Shown here: in pieces, positions 51,770 to 60,862 of the stretch
How positions within the stretch are numbered: position 1 is the stretch's first letter
How the letters are laid out: each line of letters begins with the position of its first letter
Assembly: GCF_021390575.1 (NCBI RefSeq)
Contig: NZ_JAJEJQ010000002.1
Location: 1,488,001-1,552,000 of the forward strand
Direction: 5' to 3'
Source: Paraburkholderia adhaesiva
Lineage (GTDB): Bacteria; Pseudomonadota; Gammaproteobacteria; Burkholderiales; Burkholderiaceae
Length of the DNA: 64,000 nucleotides
Made by a program: the position numbers and the translations under genes
Notes under the pieces: model-generated
Databases searched by the model: none
The model's input: only the letters and a program-made list of their open reading frames with translations
What the model was told of the DNA's origin: nothing

Positions 51770-52516
51770 TCAATTCACGTGCGACCCGTTATTTTCGTGG
51801 TCGCCGTCTACCGTCGACATCTCGCGCGGCATCGTGACCGGCGCATCGTTGAAGAACTCGGCAGGCAAGGTGGCGAGAAACTCGGAAAACCCGGCATCGC
51901 CGCCCGGCGAATGTTCGGCCATGATGGCCTCGGCGGTAGCTTCGTCGCCCGAAACCAGCGCCTGGGCGAGCTTCTGATGGTCCGCGATCACCTTCTCACG
52001 CCGGCTGGGCGCAAGAAACGGCTTGGGCCGGTAACGCGAGATCAGGCGACGGATCGAACGGATCTGATCGGCCAGATATTCGTTATGGCAAGCCTGGCAA
52101 ATGACCTCATGGAATTCCGCGTTGCTGCGGGCAAAGCGACGCGCGTCGCTTTGTTTAAGGGCGTCGACGCCTTCTTCGATGGTCCGTTGCAGTTCGACGC
52201 GCTGCGAATCGCTCATGCGCCGCGCGGCGAAACGCGCCGAGACGGCCTCCAGCTCGTTGAGCAGCTCAAGCATGTTGCGCAACTGCGGCACGGTCATCTT
52301 GCTGACGAACACACCCTGGCGAGGCACGATCTGGACGTACTGCTGCGCGGCAAGCTGTTGCAGCGCCTCACGGATGGGCGTGCGCGACACGTTGAAACGC
52401 GCCGCGAGCGCGCGCTCGTCGAGTGCCGCGCCGGGAACAAGGTCACCTCGCTCGATTTCCGATTCCAGGAGCACCTTGATTTCGGCCGAACGGCTCATTT
52501 TTGGGGGCTGACTCAT
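51770..52516 (-). CDS. GntR-family (FCD) regulator, copy B
   Basis: 248 residues. The winged helix (ERALAARFNVSRTPIREALQQLAA) is nearly the same as in copy A at 44982, and the FCD domain shows the His pattern (NAEFHEVICQACHNEYL, DHQKLAQAL) too. The two also share the C-terminal GFSEFLA motif, so they come from a duplication. It may control the porin and MFS genes. The ATG at 52516 gives MSQPPKMSRS; the frame is open 64 codons further upstream through the promoter, which is unlikely to be translated. A TTGGTATACCCAA box lies 82 bases upstream. Confidence 0.9.
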   Translation of the reverse strand: MSQPPKMSRSAEIKVLLESEIERGDLVPGAALDERALAARFNVSRTPIREALQQLAAQQYVQIVPRQGVFVSKMTVPQLRNMLELLNELEAVSARFAARRMSDSQRVELQRTIEEGVDALKQSDARRFARSNAEFHEVICQACHNEYLADQIRSIRRLISRYRPKPFLAPSRREKVIADHQKLAQALVSGDEATAEAIMAEHSPGGDAGFSEFLATLPAEFFNDAPVTMPREMSTVDGDHENNGSHVN

Positions 52517-52597
52517 CGAATGGCGGACATTGGGTTTAAGTAGGCTGCAGGCCAGCCAGTAGCCCGCAGGGATATTGAAAGTCCATATGATACCGCG

Positions 52598-52610
52598 TTG
52601 GTATACCCAA
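52598..52610. promoter_or_regulatory. TTGGTATACCCAA operator before GntR copy B
   Basis: TTGGTATACCCAA contains the perfect octamer palindrome GGTATACC (52600-52607). It shares the TGGTATACC core with the boxes in front of GntR copy A and lies 82 bases upstream of the copy B start codon, suggesting auto- or cross-regulation. Confidence 0.6.
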
Positions 52611-52725
52611 CCCAAACGCGACCCAATCCTGTCCATATCACGCGACACCGAGCATGCTGCGTCGCGGGTACCAGTGGATGCCAGTACCGGGCAACCCGGC
52701 ACCGGCACCCGAAGCGCAGGCGCGC

Positions 52726-53868
52726 TTAGAAGGTGTGGCGGATACCCACCTGGACGGCCAGCTGGTTAGCCGTTGTCGAAGCGTTGTTGCCGAACAGCGA
52801 ACCGCCCGGGCCCGGCACCGAGTACGGCGTCGAGACGAGGAAGTTGTCAGCGAACTTCTGGCCCGCGAAGGCGTGCTGGAAGGTGCCAAACGTGTACACA
52901 TCGGTCCGCTTCGAAAGGCGGTAGTCGATCCCGGCGCTGTAGAGGTTGTATTTGCCGAGCTTGCGCTGGTCCACATACGTGAGACCGCCGCCCAACGTGA
53001 GGAACGGTGAGAGCTTGTAGCTCAGGCCGGCCTCGTATGCGTTGACCACGACGACGCCAAGCGGGCTCTTCGAAGCGTTCGTGTACGTGTACACGCCGTT
53101 CAGCGCGAGCTTGTCGGTCAGGCTCACCATGCCGCCGACCGCGACCGTATAGATCGATTGAGCATCGAGCGCGACCTGGGCCATCGTTCCGACGCCGCGT
53201 GCGGCGTTGCCGCCATCGGTCTTCGTGATGACCGCCGCCATCGAGTACGGCGCGTTGAACGAGCCGGTCGGGCTGTACTTGACGCCGGCGCTGATCACAC
53301 GCGGGGTGCCGGACGGCGTACCGGCGAAGGCGCCCGGGATGTTGCTGAAGCCATACATCACGCCCGCGCCAAAGCCGTGCCAGTTCGGCGTTTCATATCG
53401 CACCATGTTGCTGACCGGTTCGCCCGCGAGACGGTCGATGTCGTATGCACCATGGAACGAGTAAGACGGCGCGAACTGCGCAACGTTCGTGTAGTACGAC
53501 ACGTAGTCGTAAATGAAGTCGTAGTCGTAACCGGCGATCAGCGTACCGAACGTCTCGCTTTGCAGTCCTACGTATGCACGACGACCAAAAAGCGCGCCGC
53601 CGTGGCCGGCCTGCCCCGTGTTGAGCGAGAAGCCGTTTTCAAGGGTAAAGATTGTCTTCAGGCCGCCGCCGAGATCCTCGACCCCGTGCAAGCCCCACCT
53701 CGAGGCCTGATTGATGCCGTCATCCATGCGGAACAGCGAGTGTCCGCCGGCGTTGTTCACATAGGTGAGGCCGTTGTCGATGATCCCGTACAGCGTCACG
53801 CTGCTTTGTGCATGTGCGGTGCCTGCCAATGCGGCCGCCATCGCACCCAGAACAAACTTCTTCTTCAC
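52726..53868 (-). CDS. Outer-membrane porin (Gram-negative porin_4 family)
   Basis: 380 residues. A signal peptide ends at AGTAHAQ, then SSVTLYGIIDNGLTYVNN, the standard first strand of Burkholderia OmpC-like porins. Features include SRWGLHGVEDLGGGLKTIFTLENGF near residue 57, FGRRAYVGL, alternating beta-strand pattern throughout, and a C-terminal Phe (QVGIRHTF) needed for outer-membrane assembly. It is a trimeric channel for small solutes. As it stands beside an MFS transporter gene and GntR regulator in a catabolic island, it may serve entry of the same substrate. Confidence 0.93.
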   Translation of the reverse strand: MKKKFVLGAMAAALAGTAHAQSSVTLYGIIDNGLTYVNNAGGHSLFRMDDGINQASRWGLHGVEDLGGGLKTIFTLENGFSLNTGQAGHGGALFGRRAYVGLQSETFGTLIAGYDYDFIYDYVSYYTNVAQFAPSYSFHGAYDIDRLAGEPVSNMVRYETPNWHGFGAGVMYGFSNIPGAFAGTPSGTPRVISAGVKYSPTGSFNAPYSMAAVITKTDGGNAARGVGTMAQVALDAQSIYTVAVGGMVSLTDKLALNGVYTYTNASKSPLGVVVVNAYEAGLSYKLSPFLTLGGGLTYVDQRKLGKYNLYSAGIDYRLSKRTDVYTFGTFQHAFAGQKFADNFLVSTPYSVPGPGGSLFGNNASTTANQLAVQVGIRHTF

Positions 53869-53933
53869 TTTACGATCTCCATGTGCCGCGGGCTATCGAG
53901 CCCGCTTTATTGATATTGATCTACGTCTGCCTC

Positions 53934-55334
53934 TTAGGATTGCTTATTGATATAAAAATGACGCGATGCCCGGAAGTAGTGCACTGACGACCAGACGAGC
54001 GCAATGCTCACTGCCAGCATCGCGTAGCGGATGCCATTGGCGGACGCGTCGTGGCAGGCTGCAGCGAGCGGCCCCTGCATCTGCACCGCCGGACCATGCG
54101 CACCGTGCGGGCCAGCGACTGAGCACGCCAGGTGGAACTGCCCCTCCGTGAAGAAGCGCGAGGCGAAGCGGTCACTCAACATGCCAACCGTTGCCGGGCC
54201 GAGGCCCTGGCCGACCAGATTCATGAGGAGGAACACGAACGCCGATGCCGTGGCACGCATGCGCGGTTCGACGATGCTATGCACGATCGCGAACGTGGGA
54301 CCGTTCCACATGCTGAGCGCGATCGTGGCGACGAAGAGCAGCGCAACGGCAACCGGCCACTGGTTCAGCATGAACGCGGTCGCGACGAGCGGAAACCCAA
54401 TCCCGGTGCCGATCGCGGGGACCCAGGCATACCAGCGGCGGTCCTTTGCACTCGCCCAGTCGGCCAGCGGGCCGCCGAGCAGGTTGCCGATGAGACCACC
54501 CACGCCGATCACGAGACCGAAGATCAGACCGGCCTCTGCATAGCTCAAACCGTAGACGCGATTCAGATAGACGGGGATGAACAGATTGATGCCGTACTGG
54601 CCGAACGCGCCGATGATCGTCCCAAACAGCATCTGTACGAACACCCGGCTCTTCAGCAATACCTTGAGCACGTCGCGAAGCGGCGGCACCGTCTCCAGAT
54701 TGCGCGCGGCGCCTTCTTCGGAACCGCCCCGCTTCGGCTCACGCAGCGTGATCCAGGCCAGCAGACCAAATACGAGACCCGGCAATCCGACCACGAAAAA
54801 CACCGGACGCCAGCCGAGGTGCTGCACCACCCAGCCGCCGCCGAGCGCGCCGAACAGCACGCCGATGGGCGGCCCAAGCGCATAGATCGACAGCGCGCTT
54901 GCTCGGCGGCGTGGACCGAACTGGTCCGCGATCAGCGAGTGGGAGGTCGGCGTGCTGCCCGCTTCGCCAATGCCAACGCCAAGGCGGTAAAGCAGCAACT
55001 GCCAGTACGCGCCGGCCGTACCGCACAGCGCCGTCATGACCGACCACGCGGTGATCGAGATGGCAATCAGCGCAACGCGATTGAAGCGTTCCGCGAGGCG
55101 AGCGATGGGCAGTCCGAGCAGGGAATAGAAAATTGAGAACGCGAGGCCGTTCAGCAGTCCGAGCTGCAGGTCGCTCAGGTTCATCTCCACCTTCATCGCC
55201 TGACCGACGACGGCGATGATGATCCGGTCGACAAAGCTCGACGCGTAGATCAGAACCAGCAGCAACAGGAACCAGCTGCGGTACAAGCCGCTACTCGACC
55301 TGGCTACCCCGCTCTGGGCTGTCAATTCGTTCAT
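53934..55334 (-). CDS. MFS transporter (spinster-like / aromatic acid type)
   Basis: 466 residues with about twelve membrane helices. The first begins SWFLLLLVLIYASSFVDRIIIAVVG with the membrane-embedded Asp-Arg common in this group. The loop after helix 2 has ARLAERFNRVAL, related to the MFS signature. The central cytoplasmic loop is at about residue 210-230. A periplasmic insert near the C-terminus contains a His- and Gly-rich part (GPHGAHGPAVQM) before the last helix. It would import or export a solute with a proton or sodium ion. It is 65 bases upstream of the porin gene on the same strand. Confidence 0.9.
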   Translation of the reverse strand: MNELTAQSGVARSSSGLYRSWFLLLLVLIYASSFVDRIIIAVVGQAMKVEMNLSDLQLGLLNGLAFSIFYSLLGLPIARLAERFNRVALIAISITAWSVMTALCGTAGAYWQLLLYRLGVGIGEAGSTPTSHSLIADQFGPRRRASALSIYALGPPIGVLFGALGGGWVVQHLGWRPVFFVVGLPGLVFGLLAWITLREPKRGGSEEGAARNLETVPPLRDVLKVLLKSRVFVQMLFGTIIGAFGQYGINLFIPVYLNRVYGLSYAEAGLIFGLVIGVGGLIGNLLGGPLADWASAKDRRWYAWVPAIGTGIGFPLVATAFMLNQWPVAVALLFVATIALSMWNGPTFAIVHSIVEPRMRATASAFVFLLMNLVGQGLGPATVGMLSDRFASRFFTEGQFHLACSVAGPHGAHGPAVQMQGPLAAACHDASANGIRYAMLAVSIALVWSSVHYFRASRHFYINKQS

Positions 55335-55837
55335 TGTGGTGTCTCCAGTTTGACGAACACGCAGCGGTCTCGCCGCCTTGTGTATGCCACGATGCTGCTT
55401 GTGGAATTTTTTATAGATTCTCTAGCATAACTTTTCGTCACGCAAGAATAACCGTCGCGAAACGCATCATCGTTTTCACTAGGGTGATACCTCAGACAAA
55501 ACGTCGCAGAGCACGGCCGGATTGTGCTGTGCGACGTTGCAAGCGGCCTGGGCCCCTTGCCTTCCCTGATGCGCCGTGTGGCTTCGGCTCAATGTCGACA
55601 GACCAGCGTGTCCGCGCAGAGCATGAGCAGAATGGGGACGGTCCGCCGTGCCTTGAACTGTCACGGACGTCTGAACGCGTGAGAGGTGCTTGAGGCCCCG
55701 GCCAGCCAAGATGGCTACCAGGAGATGAACAGCGGAGAAGTTTTCAAGACAGACGGTACGACAAGAAGTTCCGCGCCCTCCGTAATGAAAATCTCGTTTG
55801 CTGTAAGAGGAGAGGAAAACGTTGTGTTGGCAACCAA
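55335..55837. other. Gap upstream of the MFS gene
   Basis: About 500 bases. The left part (to 55450) should hold the MFS promoter; an AT-rich run (TTTTTTATAGATTC) lies around 55408-55421. A near-match to the regulon box, TGTGTATGCCA, is at 55379-55389. No gene is supported. Confidence 0.4.
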
Positions 55838-55871
55838 AACGGGCCCGATCGCCAATGCGATCGAGCCCGTT
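55838..55871 (-). terminator. Long stem-loop after the DUF4148 gene
   Basis: AACGGGCCCGATCGC (55838-55852) pairs with GCGATCGAGCCCGTT (55857-55871) around CAAT with a single mismatch. On the minus strand the stem is followed by TTGG. It lies 36 bases after the DUF4148 stop. Confidence 0.8.
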
Positions 55872-55906
55872 ACATAGGTACGTCGACTAGAACTGGAGCA
55901 GGCCGC

Positions 55907-56167
55907 TTACTTACCGGATTGGGATCCGCCCTGTTCATCCGGACCGTAAGCCGTAACCCCGTTCTTCTGCTCAGCCAGGATGGCTTCTGCGCGTTGCAGG
56001 TTGGCCGGATAGTGCACATCGTCCCTCGGGTTGTAGCCACTCTTTTCCAGTTGCACGAGTTCTTCCCGTACTTCGGCGCGCGTGAGCGGCTGGTTGGGCT
56101 GAGCGAACGTGATGGCGGGAGCAGCGAGGACAGCGACAACAATGACAGCGTTGATGAGCGACTTCAT
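55907..56167 (-). CDS. DUF4148 family small secreted protein
   Basis: 86 residues. A signal peptide (MKSLINAVIVVAVLAAPAITFAQ) is followed by the DUF4148 core: PLTRAEVREELVQLEKSGYNP, then the HYPANLQRAEAIL stretch and a Gly/Ser-rich tail. The family is abundant in Burkholderiales, usually with several copies per genome, and has no known function. It is probably periplasmic. The gene stands alone with its own terminator. A TGGTA...TACCA repeat upstream resembles the operators of the nearby catabolic island. Confidence 0.88.
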   Translation of the reverse strand: MKSLINAVIVVAVLAAPAITFAQPNQPLTRAEVREELVQLEKSGYNPRDDVHYPANLQRAEAILAEQKNGVTAYGPDEQGGSQSGK

Positions 56168-56738
56168 GATGACAACCTCCGGTATTTTTTCTTCAGTGGG
56201 GTATGTATCTGCTTGTGTGCAGCCGATGCGGGCAGCATTGGTACCCAGAAACCCCTAAGGGTTAATACCAGAAGTCTAATCTGTCGTTACCCAAATCGAA
56301 ACAATGCGACCACAACTGCGTCAAAACGAGCCAGTTTCAGCTTTAATCTGCCGTTGGTATACGTAAATAGCAGCCGCCGCATAACAGCGAGCCATGCCAT
56401 TACCGCCTTAACGACTTTCAGGCTCGCGCCGAGGCCGGCTTGCTTACGTTGAGGATGCGTCGGCCGGCTGTCCGGGCGCAGCCGGTCAACGTGACGTCGA
56501 CAACCAGGAAACGCCCGTTCCGGTGGTGATCCGCATCCGCGCCACGAAAACGCCAACGATCAACTGACCGTTCAATCACGCAACGGCTTTCACAAGTCAG
56601 CGAGAAAACTGGCCGTGGTGGTCCTCGCCTGCCTGCACGGTAAGTTAGAGCGGTCCAGAATCGTCTGCGAAGTCATTCTCCAAGAGCACGTTCTTGACGC
56701 GGTAACTCGCCGACACCTCCGCCATGAGCCAATAAAAA
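56168..56738. other. Gap upstream of the DUF4148 gene
   Basis: About 570 bases. It contains TTGGTA (56238-56243) with TACCA (56266-56270) around AACCCCTAAGGGTT, and a further TTGGTATACG at 56354-56363. Both recall the GntR boxes of the island. A minus-strand frame from 56556 to 56287 is open but not protein-like enough to call. Confidence 0.35.
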
Positions 56739-56766
56739 ACGGCGGCGCGCTAACGCGCACCGCCGT
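56739..56766 (-). terminator. Rho-independent terminator of maeB
   Basis: ACGGCGGCGCGC (56739-56750) pairs with GCGCACCGCCGT (56755-56766) around TAAC with one mismatch. On the minus strand the stem is followed by TTTTTTATTGG. It lies about 40 bases after the maeB stop. Confidence 0.9.
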
Positions 56767-56806
56767 CCCTCAAGCCCGATTCAGGCCAACATCAAGCCAA
56801 CAACGC

Positions 56807-59092
56807 TCAATCGCGATTAGCCTGCAACACGGTCAGCGCAGTCATATTAACGATCCGGCGCACCGACGAACTGGACGTGAGGATATTCACCGGCGCATTC
56901 ACGCCGAGCAGGAACGGCCCCACCGCCACGTTATTACCCGCACCCGTCTTGAGCAGGTTGTAGGCAATGTTCCCCGAATCGACGTTCGGGCACACGAGCA
57001 GGTTCGCAGCACCCTTCAAACGCGAATGCGGCAGGATGCGCTCGCGCAGCGATTCGTCGAGCGCGCAGTCGCCATGCATTTCGCCGTCGATTTCCAGATC
57101 CGGCGCCTGCTCGCTCACGAGCTTGAGCACCGAACGCATCTTCGTTCCCGAAGCCGAACTTCCCGAACCGAAATTCGAGCGCGAAAGCAGTGCAACCTTC
57201 GGCGAGAGATTCAGCCACGCCATCTGCTTCGCAGCCGCGATCGTGAACTCGGCGATCTGCTCCGCGTCCGGATTGTCGTTGACGTGCGTATCGACGAGCG
57301 CCACCGTGCGCTTGTCGAGCAGCAGGATGTTCATCGCCGCATAGGTGTTCGCGCCGCGCGCCTTGCCGATCACTTCCTCGACGAAGCGCAGGTGGTCGTG
57401 ATAGCCGCCGACCGTGCCGCACACCATGCCGTCCGCGTCGCCGAGGCGCACCATCATTGCGCCGATCAGCGTCAGGCGGCGGCGCATTTCCACGCGCGCC
57501 ATTTCCTTCGAAATACCGTCGCGGCAACGAATTTCCCAATACGTCGTCCAGTACTGATGGAAACGCTCGTCGTACTCGGGGTTCGTGACTTCGACGTCTT
57601 CGCCCAGACGCAGCCGCAGGCCGAATTTCTCGATGCGCGCGAGCAGCACTTCGGGGCGGCCGATCAGGATCGGACGCGCGAGCTTTTCATCGACGATCAC
57701 CTGAACCGCGCGCAGCACGCGCTCTTCTTCACCCTCGGCGAACACGATGCGCGACTTGCCGCCCTCACGAACGAACTGCTTCGCCGTCGAGTACACCGGC
57801 TTCATGAACGCGCCCGAGTGGTAGACGAACTGCTGCAGCTCGTTCGTGTAGGCCTCGAAGTCGTCGATGGCGCGCGTCGCCACGCCGTCTTCCATCGCGG
57901 CCTTCGCCACCGCCGGCGCGATGCGCAGAATAAGACGCGAATCGAAGGGCTTCGGAATCAGGTACGTCGGGCCGAAGCGCAGGTCGTACGCGCCATACGC
58001 GGCGGCAACCGAATCATTCGGCTCTTCTTGCGCGAGCTTCGCGATCGCGCGCACCGCCGCGATCTCCATGTTGCGCGTGATGGTCGTCGCGCCCACGTCC
58101 AGGGCGCCGCGGAAAATATACGGGAAGCACAGGACGTTGTTCACCTGGTTCGGGAAGTCCGAACGTCCCGTCGCCATGACGACGTCCTCGCGCGCGGCGA
58201 GCGCCACTTCCGGGAAGATCTCGGGCGTCGGGTTCGCGAGCGCGAGGATCAGCGGCTTGGCCGCCATCTTCTTCACCATCTCGGGCTTGAGCACGCCGCC
58301 CGCCGAGAGGCCGAGGAACACATCGGCACCTTCGATCACGTCGGACAGCGAGCGCGCGGACGTGTCCTGTGCGAAGCGTGCCTTGTCCGGGTCCATCAGT
58401 TCTTTGCGGCCCTTGTAGACCACGCCTTCGATGTCGGTGACCCAGACGTTTTCGATGGGCAGCCCCAGATCGAGCATCAGGTCGAGACACGCCAGCGCCG
58501 CGGCGCCCGCGCCCGAGGTCACAACCTTCACTTCGCGGATATCCTTCCCGACCACCGTCAGGCCGTTGAGGAACGCCGCCGACACGGTGATTGCCGTACC
58601 GTGCTGGTCATCGTGGAAGACGGGAATCTTCATGCGATCGCGCAGCTTGCGCTCGACCGTGAAGCAGTCCGGCGCCTTGATGTCTTCGAGGTTGATGCCG
58701 CCGAAGGTCGCTTCGAGGCTCGCGATGATTTCAACGAGCTTGTCCGGGTCGGACTCGGTGATTTCGATGTCGAAGACGTCGATGCCCGCGAACTTCTTGA
58801 ACAGCACGGCCTTGCCTTCCATCACCGGCTTGGACGCCAGTGCGCCGATGTTGCCGAGGCCCAGCACCGCCGTGCCGTTCGTGATGACGCCCACCAGGTT
58901 GCCGCGGCTCGTGTACTTGAACGCGTTTTGCGGGTCCGTGACGATCTCGCCGCAGGCCTCCGCGACGCCCGGCGTATAGGCGAGCGCGAGGTCGCGCTGC
59001 GTAACGAGCGGCTTGCTCGCCGTCACCGAGATCTTTCCGGGGGTCGGGTACTGGTGGTAGTCGAGAGCGGCCTGGCGATCGATCTGGTTCAT
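56807..59092 (-). CDS. maeB: NADP-dependent malic enzyme with phosphotransacetylase-like domain
   Basis: 761 residues, the length of MaeB-type hybrid malic enzymes. Residues 1 to about 430 form the malic enzyme part: YPTPGKISVTASKPL, LALAYTPGVAEAC, VFHDDQHGTAITVSAAFLNGL with the metal-binding Asp, and VVTSGAGAAALACLDLMLDLG for NADP. The rest is a PTA-like domain (RIVFAEGEEERVLRAVQ), thought to be regulatory and without transacetylase activity. It decarboxylates malate to pyruvate and makes NADPH. The start at 59092 gives the family N-terminus MNQIDRQAALDYH; the 48 upstream codons are rejected. A LysR gene faces it across 173 bases. Confidence 0.94.
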   Translation of the reverse strand: MNQIDRQAALDYHQYPTPGKISVTASKPLVTQRDLALAYTPGVAEACGEIVTDPQNAFKYTSRGNLVGVITNGTAVLGLGNIGALASKPVMEGKAVLFKKFAGIDVFDIEITESDPDKLVEIIASLEATFGGINLEDIKAPDCFTVERKLRDRMKIPVFHDDQHGTAITVSAAFLNGLTVVGKDIREVKVVTSGAGAAALACLDLMLDLGLPIENVWVTDIEGVVYKGRKELMDPDKARFAQDTSARSLSDVIEGADVFLGLSAGGVLKPEMVKKMAAKPLILALANPTPEIFPEVALAAREDVVMATGRSDFPNQVNNVLCFPYIFRGALDVGATTITRNMEIAAVRAIAKLAQEEPNDSVAAAYGAYDLRFGPTYLIPKPFDSRLILRIAPAVAKAAMEDGVATRAIDDFEAYTNELQQFVYHSGAFMKPVYSTAKQFVREGGKSRIVFAEGEEERVLRAVQVIVDEKLARPILIGRPEVLLARIEKFGLRLRLGEDVEVTNPEYDERFHQYWTTYWEIRCRDGISKEMARVEMRRRLTLIGAMMVRLGDADGMVCGTVGGYHDHLRFVEEVIGKARGANTYAAMNILLLDKRTVALVDTHVNDNPDAEQIAEFTIAAAKQMAWLNLSPKVALLSRSNFGSGSSASGTKMRSVLKLVSEQAPDLEIDGEMHGDCALDESLRERILPHSRLKGAANLLVCPNVDSGNIAYNLLKTGAGNNVAVGPFLLGVNAPVNILTSSSSVRRIVNMTALTVLQANRD

Positions 59093-59265
59093 GTTTCTCA
59101 CTCGTGTCGGGTGTTTCTGGCGCCGGGAGCGTCCCGGCGGGGTCGAATGAGGCGATTCTAGGCAGCCGCCATAATCCCATAATTTTGATTTAGTATAGGG
59201 GTATAACTTTCTTGTGATGTCGCAGCATGTCCGCAACCAAATATCCCGAAATTTGATCTGTCCCC

Positions 59266-60237
59266 GTGTCTACTTTAAGCACTGACGAAGTCACCCGGCG
59301 CCTGAGCACGCGCCTGAAAATGCGCCATCTGGTGCTATTGCTGCAGATCCGCGAGCATGGCTCGCTCACGCGCGTGGCCGGGCTCGTCGCCACGAGCCAG
59401 CCGGCCGTCACGAACGCGCTGGCGGAAATGGAGAGCATGTTCGGCGGCACGCTCTTCGAGCGTTCGTCGCGCGGCATGGTGCCTACGGTGCTCGGCAATG
59501 TTGTGCTCGCGCGCGCCGAGGCCATGCTGCACGACCTCGACCATCTCGCCCGCGATATCGAGGCGGTGGTCGCCGGCCACGCGACACGACTGCACATCGG
59601 CGTGATTCCGTTCATTTCCGGGCGCACGCTGGCCTCGGCGATCCAGCTCACGCAAGCGCGCCTGCCGCATCGGCTCACGATGACGATCCACGAAGGCACG
59701 AGCGACATGCTCATGCCGTTGTTGCGCGATCACACGCTCGATATCGTGATCGGGCGAGCATCGGCGACGGTCGATCTCGCGCAGTTGCGTTTCGAGGTGC
59801 TGCATCAGCAGAAGCCGCGGTTCATCGCGAGCCGGCGGCTAGCCGCGCGGCTCGCGCGCGCACGTCTCCCGTGGGACAAGCTCGTTGAACTCGACTGGAT
59901 TCTTGGCGCCCCGCACACCCCCGTGCGCGAGCAGATCGCCGATATCTTTCTGCAGGCCGGCGTAGCGCCGCCTGTGCCGATCGTCGAGAGCTATTCGTCG
60001 CGTTTGATCGGCGAAATGATTGTCGCGAACGAAAACGCAGTGTCGATCGTGCCCGCGGATATCGCCGAGGAACTCGTGCATTTCGCGGGTGTGGCGATCG
60101 TGCCTTATACGCTCGACTGGACGTTGCCGCCCGTCGCCATGTTCACGCGCGCCGGCGTGACTCGTGACGTGGATGCCGCGTTTGGGCAGTCATTGCGGGA
60201 TCTGTATTTGCAGGCGGAGAGTGGTCAGGTGGCGTGA
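59266..60237 (+). CDS. LysR-family regulator divergent from maeB
   Basis: 323 residues. The winged helix-turn-helix (residues ~18-75) contains HLVLLLQIREHGSLTRVAGLVATSQPAVTNALAEMESMFGG; a LysR effector-binding domain follows from about residue 95. The start is GTG 59266; no strong ribosome-binding site is visible there. It belongs to the same general branch as the regulator at 10158, with a RLKMRHL-like start. It could control maeB across the shared promoter gap or a distant target. The effector is unknown. No other gene follows on its strand before the cyo genes, which converge on it. Confidence 0.88.
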   Translation: MSTLSTDEVTRRLSTRLKMRHLVLLLQIREHGSLTRVAGLVATSQPAVTNALAEMESMFGGTLFERSSRGMVPTVLGNVVLARAEAMLHDLDHLARDIEAVVAGHATRLHIGVIPFISGRTLASAIQLTQARLPHRLTMTIHEGTSDMLMPLLRDHTLDIVIGRASATVDLAQLRFEVLHQQKPRFIASRRLAARLARARLPWDKLVELDWILGAPHTPVREQIADIFLQAGVAPPVPIVESYSSRLIGEMIVANENAVSIVPADIAEELVHFAGVAIVPYTLDWTLPPVAMFTRAGVTRDVDAAFGQSLRDLYLQAESGQVA

Positions 60238-60481
60238 ATCGCCCTTTTGAATGGCAGTCCGGTATTCCGGACTCCCCCGGGGCAATTCACTCACTGCATG
60301 CTGCGCGTGAGTGCGCAGGCGCGAGTCACGACGCCGATGCTGATGTCGATTCAAACGGCAACGGCGTCGTAACTGGCCAGCGGCTTTATCAGTGGATTAA
60401 TCAGCCGGACGCACCTTTGAAATCCGGATTCCCGATCCGGGCGTGCGCGCGAATTCCTTCACGTTCGGCTGATCCGCCCTG

Positions 60482-60862
60482 CTAGTCGTGCGCCATGGCG
60501 CGCTCGACGGACATGTGCGTCGGCATCATGTTCACGTTGGCGTTGTGCATGACCCAGAGCGAAAGCCCGACGATCACGACAATAAGAAACGCCGTGCAAA
60601 GAAAGATGCCGGTGTTCGAACGCTGATCGCGTGCCGTGCCGATATGCAGGAACCACACGAGCTGCACGATCAGTTGCGCCACGCACAGCACGACGATGAC
60701 GACAAGCCTGACATCGTGCGGCAGGATATCGGCCATGACGGCGCCGAACGATGCGAGCGTCAGCAGCAGCGACAGCGCGAGACCGACCACATAGCTACGC
60801 AGACTGCCGTGCGCAGCCCCGTGCCCGGCCGTGTCGAGCGAATGAGAATGCGGCTTGCTCAT
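60482..60862 (-). CDS. cyoD: Cytochrome bo3 quinol oxidase subunit IV
   Basis: 126 residues with three membrane helices (YVVGLALSLLLTLASFGAVM, VVIVVLCVAQLIVQLVWFLH, FLCTAFLIVVIVGLSLWVM), the pattern of CyoD. This subunit stabilises the copper site during assembly. The N-terminus is a His/Ser-rich tail. The ATG overlaps the cyoC stop as ATGA. It is the last gene; there is no cyoE after it, so haem O synthase must be encoded elsewhere. Confidence 0.93.
   Translation of the reverse strand: MSKPHSHSLDTAGHGAAHGSLRSYVVGLALSLLLTLASFGAVMADILPHDVRLVVIVVLCVAQLIVQLVWFLHIGTARDQRSNTGIFLCTAFLIVVIVGLSLWVMHNANVNMMPTHMSVERAMAHD

Noticed and set aside
56287..56556. Minus-strand frame of 89 codons between the DUF4148 and maeB genes
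   Set aside because: No ribosome site or family, and mixed composition; likely non-coding.
56615..59161. Very long open frame on the plus strand opposite maeB (848 codons)
   Set aside because: It is the antisense shadow of a high-GC gene. Its product is a monotonous Arg/His/Ala-rich string with no family, while the minus-strand product is clearly malic enzyme.
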